Program-made: the position numbers and the translations under genes
The notes under the pieces: model-generated
The model's database searches: none
What the model saw: the letters and a program-made list of their open reading frames with translations, nothing else
What the model was told of the DNA's origin: nothing
Shown here: positions 40,428 to 49,459 of the stretch, piece after piece
How positions within the stretch are numbered: position 1 is the first letter of the stretch
Layout of the letters: the number at the start of each line of letters is the position of its first letter
Assembly: GCF_000252165.1 (NCBI RefSeq)
Contig: NZ_BAET01000008.1
Location: 124,001-188,000, forward strand
Direction of reading: 5' to 3'
Source: Glaciecola punicea ACAM 611
GTDB taxonomy: Bacteria; Pseudomonadota; Gammaproteobacteria; Enterobacterales; Alteromonadaceae
DNA length: 64,000 bases

Positions 40428-41081
40428 GTGCTCCCTAAAAAATCGGCTCGGGAAATTGCTAGTAATGCATACTCCATTGGTGAGGAAAAGCTAAACGCGC
40501 TGTCCCACGGCGCAGGTTTTTTGCTTGCTCTAGCTGGTGTTTTAGCTTTGTTTCTCAAAGCACAAAGCCCACTAGAAGTATCAGTGGTGCTCATTTATGG
40601 GATTAGCTTAGCCCTGATGTTTTTGACCTCAACGCTTTATCATAGCAGCGTTGAGGTCAATACTAAAGTGGTGCTAAGAAAACTCGACCATATGGCTATT
40701 TACCTCTTAATAGCAGGAACTTACACGCCCTTCTTAGCACTAGGCGTTGGCAGCACTTCTGCCCTAATTGGTCTAGGGGTAGTATGGTTAGTCGGATTTA
40801 CGGGCATTTTTTTTAAGCTCTATTTCGGTCATAAGTTCCCCAAATTATCAATTATTACCTACGCAATAATGGGCTGGCTAGCCTTACTGCTTATTTACCC
40901 TATATACTTATCATTAAGCTGCGCCGGCTTTACATTACTGATCGTTGGCGGTTTGTGTTATAGCGCGGGCATTCCTTTGTATCTGTTAAAAAGTAGACAC
41001 TACTCTCATTCACTTTGGCATTTTAGTGTAGTAGCAGGCGCTGCTTGTCACTTTGCAGCTATTTACGGTTTTGTTTTATAA
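40428..41081 (+). CDS. trhA: Hemolysin-III/TrhA family membrane protein
   Basis: This 217-residue protein belongs to the hemolysin III/YqfA/PAQR-like family of seven-helix membrane proteins, proposed to affect membrane energetics and lipid homeostasis. Family motifs: ALSHGAGFLLALAGV at the first helix, LTSTLYHSS, then LDHMAIYLLIAGTYTPF, and the final HFSVVAGAACHFAAIY, supplying the conserved Ser/His/Asp metal residues of the superfamily. The start is a GTG at 40428 preceded by AGGG. It lies seven bases after lipA, likely the end of that transcript. No haemolytic activity is implied. Confidence 0.9.
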   Translation: MLPKKSAREIASNAYSIGEEKLNALSHGAGFLLALAGVLALFLKAQSPLEVSVVLIYGISLALMFLTSTLYHSSVEVNTKVVLRKLDHMAIYLLIAGTYTPFLALGVGSTSALIGLGVVWLVGFTGIFFKLYFGHKFPKLSIITYAIMGWLALLLIYPIYLSLSCAGFTLLIVGGLCYSAGIPLYLLKSRHYSHSLWHFSVVAGAACHFAAIYGFVL

Positions 41082-41171
41082 GCAGCCTTCCACAATGTGG
41101 CACGCCCATGTTTAATAAGGCACTTTTTGTATTGACTGTATCCTTTTATAAAAATAAACGAGCTGACTACG

Positions 41172-42023
41172 CTACAAAGAATCTATGGGTAATAAGTTCT
41201 CAAACACCGGCTTTCGCTTTTCCTTAGTAGCCGCCATGGCTTCCATTACATCGGGCATTTGTAACATACCGCTTTGCCATGTAGCCATGTAATTCAAGCT
41301 ATCATTCACGCTGTGGTCGCGAGTATAGTTAATCATTTCCTTACAGCCGGCAACCGCGAGTGGAGAATGGCCCGCAATTGTTTTAGCAATTTTCATCACT
41401 CCAGCCAGCAGGCTTTTCTGGTCGGCGTAAACATGGTTTACCAAGCCACAGGACTTTGCTTCTTCGCTCATCATATTTCTGCCCGTGTAGGCCAATTCAC
41501 GCACTAAACCCTCAGGAATTAACTTCGGTAACCTTTGAAGCGTGCCAACATCGGCGGTCATGCCTATTTCAGTTTCCTTGATACAAAAAAACGCATCTTG
41601 TGTGCAGTAGCGCATATCACACGCACTAATCATGTCTACAGCACCGCCAATCACACCGCCCTGCAGGGCCGCTAAAACTGGAATCCGTGCGTCTTCTAAG
41701 GCATTAAAGGCATTTTGTAACTGTAAAATATGTCGTCTCGATTTTTCAGCACGCCGCGCTGGTTCGCCTGCATAGCTAGCCCCCATGTTTTGAAATACGG
41801 CTAAATCCATACCTGCACTAAAATGCTTACCGGTGGACGAAATAACTATTACTCTGGCCATTGAGGCTCTGTCTATTGCGTTGACGGCTTCTGGCAATTC
41901 AGTCCAAAAAGCAGCATTCATACTATTTAGCTCCTTCGGGCGATTAAGCTGAAGGTGAGCGATTTGTTCGTTAATAGTGATCGAAAATGTCGTGTATTTT
42001 TCAAAGCTTACAGTGTTAGACAT
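41172..42023 (-). CDS. Crotonase-family delta(3,5)-delta(2,4)-dienoyl-CoA isomerase-like
   Basis: The 283 residues form an enoyl-CoA hydratase/isomerase-fold protein. Its oxyanion-hole segment is STGKHFSAGMDL. The segment ADVGTLQRLPKLI, D158 and E150 correspond to the catalytic Asp/Glu of the mitochondrial dienoyl-CoA isomerase ECH1, and the following RDHSVNDSLNYMATWQSGML is also closest to ECH1. That points to handling of odd-position double bonds in unsaturated fatty acids. I choose the ATG at 42023 (MSNTVSFEKY, with GGAA upstream); the frame extends to a TTG/GTG-type start at 42125 with no family counterpart. It converges on the TrhA gene. Substrate is inferred. Confidence 0.85.
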   Translation of the reverse strand: MSNTVSFEKYTTFSITINEQIAHLQLNRPKELNSMNAAFWTELPEAVNAIDRASMARVIVISSTGKHFSAGMDLAVFQNMGASYAGEPARRAEKSRRHILQLQNAFNALEDARIPVLAALQGGVIGGAVDMISACDMRYCTQDAFFCIKETEIGMTADVGTLQRLPKLIPEGLVRELAYTGRNMMSEEAKSCGLVNHVYADQKSLLAGVMKIAKTIAGHSPLAVAGCKEMINYTRDHSVNDSLNYMATWQSGMLQMPDVMEAMAATKEKRKPVFENLLPIDSL

Positions 42024-42177
42024 AGAGAAGTTCCAAATGTATGGTGTAAAAAGCAATAAAATGTAGTATTTTTGATGTTCAGTTACCTTTCGTTTTACTA
42101 TATAGGAATGGTGCGCAGAGCACAAAAAGAGTTACGAGGGCTGGCGACAACTAAACCACTCACTGGGCACTTAATAG

Positions 42178-42459
42178 ATGCCACATGACTTGATTACCCG
42201 TTGGGAAGGTGAAGAGTTTTTAATCATACTGCCCGACTCAGGTAGTAGCGACGCCAAGCTTAGCGCTGAACGAATACGCTCAGTATTTCTGAGCTTCAAT
42301 TAGCCTTGTATTATTGGCGAAGACGTAAATATTACCACTAGCACAGGAGTATGTGAGCTTAATAAACAAGAAGGTTTAACCGGAGCCATCGCGCGCGTCG
42401 ATCATGCATGTATAATAGATAAAAATCAGGTAGAAATTGAGTGTAATTTGATACTGTAG
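42178..42459 (+). pseudogene. GGDEF (diguanylate cyclase) remnant
   Basis: The plus frame from 42178 to the stop at 42457-42459 reads as a degraded GGDEF domain. It contains ITRWEGEEFLIILPDSG, where the usual GGEEF is EGEEF, then AERIRSVF, an in-frame TAG at 42301-42303, then ITTSTGVCELNKQEGL, then the helix AIARVDHACI in place of the family's ADEALY. The N-terminal half of the domain is missing, and stops (42172-42177) precede the fragment. It is therefore inactive. The 3' end lies 12 bases from the CCA end of tRNA-Pro. It could be the tail of a gene lost by deletion or transferred and decayed. Confidence 0.75.
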
Positions 42460-42471
42460 AAGTGTAATTAA

Positions 42472-42548
<77 letters not shown>

Positions 42549-42560
42549 ACCGAGCGACAC

Positions 42561-42566
42561 ATTATA
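42561..42566 (-). promoter_or_regulatory. Candidate -10 box for tRNA-Pro
   Basis: On the minus strand TATAAT occupies 42566-42561, placing transcription start near 42554, about six bases before the mature tRNA 5' end, a normal arrangement for a tRNA gene. The -35 region is weak by eye. The remaining 42567-42740 stretch shows nothing else I can name. Confidence 0.5.
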
Positions 42567-42740
42567 TGGATATACACTTAAATATCTACTCTTTTATAAC
42601 AAAACTTGCTTGATAGTCTAGTATTTATGCAAATTCACATATTACTCCGTTTATTCTGCGCCATTACCCCATATAGTTAGCGCCAGTTCGTCTTATAATT
42701 ATGCTTAATTGAACGATAAACGCGGGGATTAAATGGATAA

Positions 42741-43652
42741 TTAAACCCACACTAGCTTATTCGTGTCTAACACTTGCTCCCCATCAAAACGATAGGCAGC
42801 AAGACAGCCGTCTTTTTGCACCACTGACCAGTCCAAACAGGCAATATTATCTTTCATAAGTTCAGGTGTACCCTGCATCCAATAGTGACCAAAGAAAATA
42901 GGCTTGTTGCCGTGGATCATGGGCAGTGAAGACAGCGCAATAGGCTCATCTGGCAACTGCTGGGGATTAGGCACCGATGTGCAGGCACTTCGGTAGGTTG
43001 GATTCTCAGTTAAATCCCACCACTTCAACCGGACTTTTGACCGTTTTCGATTGTTCGAGTCAATAAAGAATGCACCTTTGGGTAAGTCTATTTTGGGGCC
43101 ATTAAGACAATATTCTAAGGACTTATAAAACCGCAACTCAACCGCGCTAGGATCTCTCCATACCTCGTCTTTTATCACGCCATTTTCGTGTGTGTATTCT
43201 TTTAAGCGTAAAAGGTGGTCTTCATGCCAAGCCGCATGGATGCAACGGATAGAATCGTTTTCAAAGAACAGAGGTAGCGTTTTAAACCAGTCGATAGCGT
43301 CAACATACCAAGGAGATCCATGTGAAGCTTGCTCTAAAAAAGCGCGATGTTCGCTATAGTTTTTATCAGAATGCGGGCGTAAAGGTTTACCATTAGAGCC
43401 TTTTAAATGCCAGCCAATAGCATAAAACTCGTGATTGCCCATAATCACAATTGCCTTGCCGTTTTGCTGCATATTCTTCAAAATATCCACGACTTCTTTT
43501 TGCCCGGGACCGCGGTCAACTAAATCACCTAAGGATATAAGAATACGCGTTGGGTGTTGCCAAACGCCCTCGATTTCAGCGTAGCCTAACTTTTTGAGCA
43601 ATACTACAAAAGGTTCACTAAAACCGTGTATATCTCCAACTAAATCATACAT
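42741..43652 (-). CDS. Calcineurin-type metallophosphoesterase (PPP/ApaH-like)
   Basis: The 303 residues carry the PPP-family metal motifs in order: GDIHG (D7, H9), GDLVDRGP (D43), GNHE (N73-H74), and the late FGHYW. This is the ApaH/PrpE class of phosphatases, which includes dinucleoside tetraphosphatases and protein phosphatases. It differs from canonical ApaH in having a long insertion (about residues 165-245) and lacking the ApaH C-terminal region, so I do not name it apaH. It lies between tRNA-Pro and dcd, on the same strand as dcd. The metal-dependent phosphatase role is well supported; the substrate is not. Confidence 0.85.
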   Translation of the reverse strand: MYDLVGDIHGFSEPFVVLLKKLGYAEIEGVWQHPTRILISLGDLVDRGPGQKEVVDILKNMQQNGKAIVIMGNHEFYAIGWHLKGSNGKPLRPHSDKNYSEHRAFLEQASHGSPWYVDAIDWFKTLPLFFENDSIRCIHAAWHEDHLLRLKEYTHENGVIKDEVWRDPSAVELRFYKSLEYCLNGPKIDLPKGAFFIDSNNRKRSKVRLKWWDLTENPTYRSACTSVPNPQQLPDEPIALSSLPMIHGNKPIFFGHYWMQGTPELMKDNIACLDWSVVQKDGCLAAYRFDGEQVLDTNKLVWV

Positions 43653-43711
43653 AAACTGACACGCTCACTATTTCAGGCAAACTAATCTTGCTAATCACAC
43701 GAATACAATTA

Positions 43712-44296
43712 TTAATCATCCGCTCCTATGCGGCTCGCCACTGCGCCGTCTTGGCCTTTATACTTTGCATCAAAACGTGCGTTGTAAGGTGTTTCAGCGT
43801 GATCAGACAGCGTTTCAAAACTCAAAGCACCAATTTTCATTTTAGGCTTAAGGGCTAGCGGTAATTTACCTGAGTTGAAAAACTCAAGCACTATGTTCCC
43901 AGACCAACCAGGATCAATTCTATGCGCGGTTACGTGCACCATTAAGCCCAAACGTGCTAAGGATGAGCGTCCATCTAGCCAACCCACCATATTACCTGGC
44001 AGCGTAATAGACTCATGCGTAACCGCAATCGCCAGTTCACCAGGATGCAAAAAAAATGACTTATCGTCAGCAATTTCAATTTCATCACTCATTACACTGT
44101 CAAGTGCGGCCTGCACAGCTTCTTTAGGTCCGCTCAAGTCTATGTATGGTGCTTGATACTCCTCAAATACCCTGAATTTATTACCCAGTCTTACATCCAC
44201 CGTTACGCCACTAATACTGTTTTGTGCAGGCTCGGGCAGAATGACAATTTCACCGCTGGCAATATATTTCTTAATGTCTTTGTCGCAAAGTCGCAT
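43712..44296 (-). CDS. dcd: dCTP deaminase
   Basis: Dcd deaminates dCTP to dUTP, feeding dTMP synthesis. At 194 residues (193 in E. coli), the sequence has the complete trimeric dUTPase-like fold: [14 protein letters not shown], the nucleotide loop GRSSLARLG, the catalytic-glutamate strand [19 protein letters not shown], and the C-terminal [14 protein letters not shown]. It follows the Mrp/ApbC gene by 31 bases on the same strand, the usual mrp-dcd pairing in this order of bacteria. Confidence 0.97.
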   Translation of the reverse strand: MRLCDKDIKKYIASGEIVILPEPAQNSISGVTVDVRLGNKFRVFEEYQAPYIDLSGPKEAVQAALDSVMSDEIEIADDKSFFLHPGELAIAVTHESITLPGNMVGWLDGRSSLARLGLMVHVTAHRIDPGWSGNIVLEFFNSGKLPLALKPKMKIGALSFETLSDHAETPYNARFDAKYKGQDGAVASRIGADD

Positions 44297-44327
44297 GCAT
44301 GTATCTTCTTATTGTTAAGGGTTAAAT

Positions 44328-45425
44328 TTAGTCTAGCTTTGTAATTTCTATACTCGACGCCATATTAGCTGCCACGGGCAATACCTCGGCCTCTTCACAC
44401 AAATAGCGGGTTATATCCATTGCCGCCTGCTGGTAAATTATGGATATGTCATGGTCACTTTGTTCGTCTATGAGTGAACGGCCGGCGTCGGCATATTCGC
44501 GAATTATTGGGTTTAACGGCACTTTTGCTAGCATAGGCAGTGCATATTTATCACTGAGCTTCTGCGCGCCCTTTTCGCCAAAAATTGTTGTTCTTTTATG
44601 GCAATGCCCGCACTCAAAATAGCTCATGTTTTCAATTAAACCTAGAACAGGAATATTTAGCTTTTCGAACATAGCAATGCCTTTCGCTGCATCAGACAGA
44701 GCAAGATCTTGCGGCGTGGTCACCACTACCGCTGCTGTTAACGGCAACTGTTGGCACATCGTGAGCTGAATATCGCCGGTGCCTGGCGGCATATCTACAA
44801 TCAAATAGTCGAGCATAGGCCACTTTGTTTGCGTTAATAGCTGATTAAGCGCTTTACTTGCCATTGGCCCGCGCCAAATAGACGCATGATCGCTTTTAAC
44901 TAAATAGCCAATTGAATTGGACGCCAGTCCGTGCGCCATTATAGGCAACATTGTCTTATTGTCAGGGCTGTTTGGATTTTCATTTTGAGTACCCAGCATA
45001 ATGGGCACCGATGGCCCATAAATATCGGCGTCTAAGATACCAACGCGTGCACCTTGCCTTTTAAGCGCTAAGGCTAAATTTACCGCGCTAGCTGATTTCC
45101 CAACACCACCTTTGCCTGACGACACCGCAATAATATTTTTAATATTAGGAAGCGGTGGCTTTTGAGCGCTAAAAATCGGCACATTATAGTATTTTGAAAA
45201 CACCATATCAGGTCCAAGCTTCTGTGCTAGCGTGCTTTTAACTTCATCCCACACGGCGTCGATTACGAAGGGAAAATAAATGTCTACTTGCTTGTCATTA
45301 ACCTTTACCTGAAATAATTCAGGCTTAGTAGAATGAAATATTTTGCCTAAATGTGAGATTACCGAGACCGAAATTTGACTTGATGATGTTGCTTTAGAGC
45401 GACTAAAAAATTTCAATTGACCCAC
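44328..45425 (-). CDS. apbC: Fe-S cluster carrier ATPase ApbC/Mrp
   Basis: This P-loop NTPase of the Mrp/Nbp35 class binds and passes on iron-sulfur clusters. The deviant Walker A SSGKGGVGKSA is near residue 105, followed by DADIYGPSVPIMLG, DYLIVDMPPGTGDIQLT, and the CxxC-like GHCH/ECGHC pair (YFECGHCHKR) that holds the bridging cluster. An N-terminal DUF59-like domain occupies about the first 95 residues and is shorter than usual. The start is a GTG at 45425; an alternative is not evident. It is divergent from metG across 128 bases, the common arrangement in gammaproteobacteria. Confidence 0.95.
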   Translation of the reverse strand: MGQLKFFSRSKATSSSQISVSVISHLGKIFHSTKPELFQVKVNDKQVDIYFPFVIDAVWDEVKSTLAQKLGPDMVFSKYYNVPIFSAQKPPLPNIKNIIAVSSGKGGVGKSASAVNLALALKRQGARVGILDADIYGPSVPIMLGTQNENPNSPDNKTMLPIMAHGLASNSIGYLVKSDHASIWRGPMASKALNQLLTQTKWPMLDYLIVDMPPGTGDIQLTMCQQLPLTAAVVVTTPQDLALSDAAKGIAMFEKLNIPVLGLIENMSYFECGHCHKRTTIFGEKGAQKLSDKYALPMLAKVPLNPIIREYADAGRSLIDEQSDHDISIIYQQAAMDITRYLCEEAEVLPVAANMASSIEITKLD

Positions 45426-45553
45426 TTTTAATATTAATAAGCTACCATACTATATATTAGGCACAATTATGCCTAATTCAAGGTGCAAATAATATGAGTT
45501 TCGGCTACCATTTGTGCCAATTTTATTAATAACTCCCGAGGATAGCCTACTTC

Positions 45554-47623
45554 ATGCAATCTAATCCACGCCGCATACTGGTTACCAGTGCACTGCCATA
45601 TGCAAACGGTTCTATTCATTTAGGCCATTTATTAGAGCATATACAAACCGATATTTGGGTCCGTTTTCAGCGCCTGCGAGGCCACCAGTGCTATAGCGTG
45701 TGCGCCGACGATGCCCACGGCACGCCGGTAATGTTAAAAGCCCAAGAGCTAGGCATATCTCCTGAAGAGTTAGTGACCAAAACGCGCGCTGAACATCATC
45801 AAGATTTACAAGATTTCTTGGTGGATTACGACAATTATTACATAACGCATTCAGACGAAAATAAAGAGCTTTGTGAGCTAGTGTATAATCGTTTAAATGA
45901 TAGTGGTTATATTTCAAAACGCACTATAAGCCAGCTGTTTGATCCCATAAAACAAATGTTTTTGCCCGATCGTTTTGTTAAAGGCACCTGCCCTAAATGC
46001 GGCAGTGAAGACCAAAACGGCGATAGCTGCGATGCCTGTGGGGCGACCTATGACCCAACCCAGGTTAAAAACCCGCGTTCAGTGATGTCGGGGGCTTCGC
46101 CCATATTAAAAGACTCCGAGCATTACTTCTTTGACCTGCCTAAATTTGAGGCCATGCTGAAAGAATGGATTCGCTCAGGCGCGATAAAAAACGAAATGGC
46201 GAATAAGCTAGAAGAATGGTTTGAGCAAGGCTTGCAGCAGTGGGATATTAGCCGAGACGCGCCTTATTTTGGTTTCGAAATACCCAATGCGCCTGGCAAG
46301 TTCTTCTATGTGTGGGTAGACGCGCCGGTGGGCTACATGGCCAGTTTCAAAAACTATGCAGACAAACGCGGTATAAATGACAAAGAGTTTTGGCAGACCG
46401 GCAACGACACCGAGCTATATCACTTTATTGGTAAAGACATCGCCTATTTCCATTGCTTGTTTTGGCCTGCAATGCTTGAAGGCGCAGGCTTTAGAAAGCC
46501 CACAGGCGTAAACATTCATGGATTCGTGACGGTTAACGGCGCTAAGATGTCTAAGTCTAAGGGCACATTTATTAAAGGTCGCACTTTCTTAGATCATTTG
46601 CAGCCTGAATATTTACGCTATTACTACGCCAGTAAGCTTAACGACAGTGCAAGCGATATAGACTTAAACTTTGAAGATTTTGTGCAAAAGGTAAACTCTG
46701 ACCTAGTTGGAAAAGTGGTAAACATTGCCTCTCGCTGTGCAGGTTTCATTACCAAAAAGTTTGCTGGCAAGTTATCGCATAGAATACAAAATGAGCAATT
46801 ATTAGCTGAGTTTCAGCAGGCCCATGTGTCTATTGCGCAGACGATTGAGTCGCTACAATACCATAAAGCAATACGCGACATTATGGCCCTAGCAGATAAA
46901 GCCAATCAATACATAGATATGCAAGCACCATGGGTAACCATTAAAGACGAAAACAAACACGATTTCACGCATGACGTGTGCTCTATGGGTATTCATTTAT
47001 TCAGAATACTGATGATTTATTTAACACCTGTACTGCCGAAACTGTCGCTTGATGCGCAGGCTTTTTTGAACGACAAGTTCACCTGGGACGCCATACAGGA
47101 TGTTAAGCTAGGTCACAGCATTAATAAGTTTAAGGCTATGATCCAGCGCGTTGATGCTGATAAGGTTGCGGCTATAGTAGAGGCTTCTAAAGAAAATCTG
47201 CAAGTCACTAAAGACATAAGTAAAGCACAGACTAGTGAAGAAAACGCTAACATAGTCATTGCCGATGAGCGCTTGGCTGAAATTGAGCCAATAGCCGACA
47301 CTATAAGCTTCGAAGATTTTGCCAAAATTGATTTTAGAATTGCCAAGATTGTACATGCTGAAGCGGTCGAAAAAGCGGACAAATTATTACGCTTAGAGCT
47401 TGATATTGGTAACGAAACAAGGCAAGTATTTGCCGGTATAAAATCGGCATATAATGCGCAAGAGCTTATCGGTAAACACACTGTTATGGTGGCTAACTTG
47501 GCAGCGCGTAAAATGCGCTTTGGTATGTCTGAAGGTATGGTGTTGGCAGCAGGTCCTGGCGGCGAAGATATTTATTTATTAGAGCCACATGAAGGCGCAA
47601 CGCCAGGCATGCGTGTAAAATAG
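45554..47623 (+). CDS. metG: Methionyl-tRNA synthetase
   Basis: MetG charges tRNA-Met. The 689 residues show HIGH as HLGH (22-25), a zinc knuckle with CPKCG and CDACG around residues 145-165, KMSKS in [11 protein letters not shown] near 335, the anticodon-binding helical domain, and a C-terminal EMAP-like tRNA-binding domain from about 585 ([20 protein letters not shown]). The ATG at 45554 follows a GAGGA ribosome site by eight bases or so. It is divergent from apbC. No defect was seen. Confidence 0.98.
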   Translation: MQSNPRRILVTSALPYANGSIHLGHLLEHIQTDIWVRFQRLRGHQCYSVCADDAHGTPVMLKAQELGISPEELVTKTRAEHHQDLQDFLVDYDNYYITHSDENKELCELVYNRLNDSGYISKRTISQLFDPIKQMFLPDRFVKGTCPKCGSEDQNGDSCDACGATYDPTQVKNPRSVMSGASPILKDSEHYFFDLPKFEAMLKEWIRSGAIKNEMANKLEEWFEQGLQQWDISRDAPYFGFEIPNAPGKFFYVWVDAPVGYMASFKNYADKRGINDKEFWQTGNDTELYHFIGKDIAYFHCLFWPAMLEGAGFRKPTGVNIHGFVTVNGAKMSKSKGTFIKGRTFLDHLQPEYLRYYYASKLNDSASDIDLNFEDFVQKVNSDLVGKVVNIASRCAGFITKKFAGKLSHRIQNEQLLAEFQQAHVSIAQTIESLQYHKAIRDIMALADKANQYIDMQAPWVTIKDENKHDFTHDVCSMGIHLFRILMIYLTPVLPKLSLDAQAFLNDKFTWDAIQDVKLGHSINKFKAMIQRVDADKVAAIVEASKENLQVTKDISKAQTSEENANIVIADERLAEIEPIADTISFEDFAKIDFRIAKIVHAEAVEKADKLLRLELDIGNETRQVFAGIKSAYNAQELIGKHTVMVANLAARKMRFGMSEGMVLAAGPGGEDIYLLEPHEGATPGMRVK

Positions 47624-47635
47624 CTCTCATAAAAA

Positions 47636-47662
47636 TGCGCGGACATCTGAACTGGCCGCGCA
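47636..47662 (-). terminator. Hairpin between metG and methyltransferase gene
   Basis: TGCGCGG (47636-47642) pairs with CCGCGCA (47656-47662). In the minus direction it is followed by TTTTT (47635-47631), so it fits a terminator for the leftward methyltransferase gene. For metG in the other direction there is no T-run, so only weak function is expected. Confidence 0.5.
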
Positions 47663-47740
47663 CATCTCGTCGTTCTTAAAACCTTTAAAAACTACCCTAT
47701 GCTGGGTCCTGCGTAATAAAACTAAACCAGATATATAAGG

Positions 47741-48502
47741 CTAATTTGCCTTCTTAAAAGATGACTGTGAGTTTCTAGCCACAATAGGCGAAGTACTAAA
47801 CTTATGCTTGACCTGCCAAACCGGTTTTATCGGCGTCAACGGCATCTCACGCTTTCTGGCTTCAATAATATACATAGACGAAAACCAAGGTAGATAACGT
47901 TTGCAGAATTTTTGCACGGGGCTTTGACTGTTAAATTGCTTTTGCATAAAAAGAGAAGAATATACAAGATTTTCTTGCTGAACAATTTCAAAATTCAGTA
48001 AGGCCAGCCAGTCTTTAATACGAGATGCGGTAAAAAAACGGCCTTGATGTAAAATGTTTTTGCGGTTAATGGGCATATATTTTAGCACACCAGCAATACT
48101 AAAAGGATTAAAACCCGCAATTACCACCCTGCCATCGACCGTAATGGCGCGGTCAATTTCCCGAATAATTTGGTGAGGGTCTTGCGCAAAATCTAGTTCA
48201 GCCAAAATCACAAATGCGTCAATACTGTTATTTTGAAACGGTAAGCTTGAGGATTTTGCATACAAACTATTGTGCTGATTAGCATGCGGCGCGCAACTGA
48301 ATTGATTTTTAATAGTGCAGGTAGGTAGGCTAATTTGGCTACTTAAGCTGCCAATTTTTACCAAATAATAGCCAAAAATGCGCGCTACAATAGGCTCGAG
48401 TGCTTTTTCTAATTCGTCGCGCGCAAGTTCTCCTTGGCTTAGTTGTTGCCACTGTTTTGGATAATCGGGTTGGATATCTGTGCGTGCCGAACGCATTATC
48501 AT
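47741..48502 (-). CDS. yafS: YafS-like SAM-dependent methyltransferase
   Basis: This 253-residue protein has a class I methyltransferase core with reduced motif I: the acidic region SLPFQNNSIDAFVILAELDF, then the post-core strand GRVVIAGFNPFSIAGV and FFTASRIKDWLALLNFEI. It is divergent from gloB, as in E. coli yafS-gloB. GGAG lies seven bases before its ATG. The methyl acceptor is unknown. The N-terminal SAM loop is only partly recognisable (VKIGSLSSQ), so binding should be treated as inferred. Confidence 0.75.
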   Translation of the reverse strand: MIMRSARTDIQPDYPKQWQQLSQGELARDELEKALEPIVARIFGYYLVKIGSLSSQISLPTCTIKNQFSCAPHANQHNSLYAKSSSLPFQNNSIDAFVILAELDFAQDPHQIIREIDRAITVDGRVVIAGFNPFSIAGVLKYMPINRKNILHQGRFFTASRIKDWLALLNFEIVQQENLVYSSLFMQKQFNSQSPVQKFCKRYLPWFSSMYIIEARKREMPLTPIKPVWQVKHKFSTSPIVARNSQSSFKKAN

Positions 48503-48622
48503 GTACTATCTCCAGTGACGTGTCGTAAATTAAGGCTGGCTTACACAAAAGCAAGGAAGTGAACGTTTTGTTGCTTTTGTGATATTATCACAAGTCTCTT
48601 TTACGTGAACGAAAACTATACC

Positions 48623-49399
48623 ATGACTTATCAAATTTCATCTATAAAAGCGTTTACCGATAATTATATTTGGGCGCTGCACAACAATACGCATGCTTTG
48701 GTGGTTGACCCCGGTGACGCTAAGCCTGTTGTTGCTTTTTTAAAAGCGCATCAGCTTACGTTAGATTGCATTTTAATAACGCATCATCATTTTGATCATA
48801 CTGGCGGCATTGCTGCATTAACAGCCGCTTTTCCAAAGGCTAAAGTATATGGCCCTAACAATCCGACCATTACAGGCATTAATTACACGCTCCAAGACAG
48901 TGACACACTCCACATAAAAGCCTTTGACATTACCTTTACTATCTTGGCGACGCCAGGACACACGCTTGACCATATTGTATACGTACACGAAGACTTCTTG
49001 TTTTGTGGCGACACCCTATTTTCAGGCGGCTGCGGTCGAATGTTTGAAGGAACTCCAGACGTGTTTCACACGTCGTTGCAAAAACTAGCCGCCTTACCTA
49101 GCCGCACAAAAGTATATTGCACTCACGAATACACCCAAGCCAATTTAGCGTTTGCGCTCAGCGTTGATGGCACCAACAGCGAATTAAACCGCTATTCAAA
49201 ATGGGTAAACGCTCAACGACAACAAAATAAAATTACCTTACCTAGCACAATTGGCAAAGAACGTGAAATTAATCCGTTTCTGCGCTGTCATAGCAACGCT
49301 ATCAGAAAAACAATTTTTGAAAATTATAGCGAAAATAGCGCTTTGACGACACAAATAGGCACCTTTGCTAAATTACGAGAATTAAAAGACAATTTTTAA
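48623..49399 (+). CDS. gloB: Hydroxyacylglutathione hydrolase (glyoxalase II)
   Basis: GloB hydrolyses S-D-lactoylglutathione to lactate and glutathione, ending methylglyoxal detoxification. The metallo-beta-lactamase motif THHHFDHTGG and the later ATPGHTLDHIVY, FCGDTLFSGGCGRMFEG and the final ENPFLRC-type segment (INPFLRCHS) supply the two-metal site. I use the ATG at 48623 (MTYQISSIKAF); a GTG at 48605 in frame would add six residues. It is divergent from the methyltransferase gene. Length is 258, slightly above the E. coli protein (251). Confidence 0.97.
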   Translation: MTYQISSIKAFTDNYIWALHNNTHALVVDPGDAKPVVAFLKAHQLTLDCILITHHHFDHTGGIAALTAAFPKAKVYGPNNPTITGINYTLQDSDTLHIKAFDITFTILATPGHTLDHIVYVHEDFLFCGDTLFSGGCGRMFEGTPDVFHTSLQKLAALPSRTKVYCTHEYTQANLAFALSVDGTNSELNRYSKWVNAQRQQNKITLPSTIGKEREINPFLRCHSNAIRKTIFENYSENSALTTQIGTFAKLRELKDNF

Positions 49400-49459
49400 T
49401 GTAATGTAAACCCAGTCTAAGCCTGTCAGTTTTCAACCTTATTAGTGAAAAAGGAAGTT

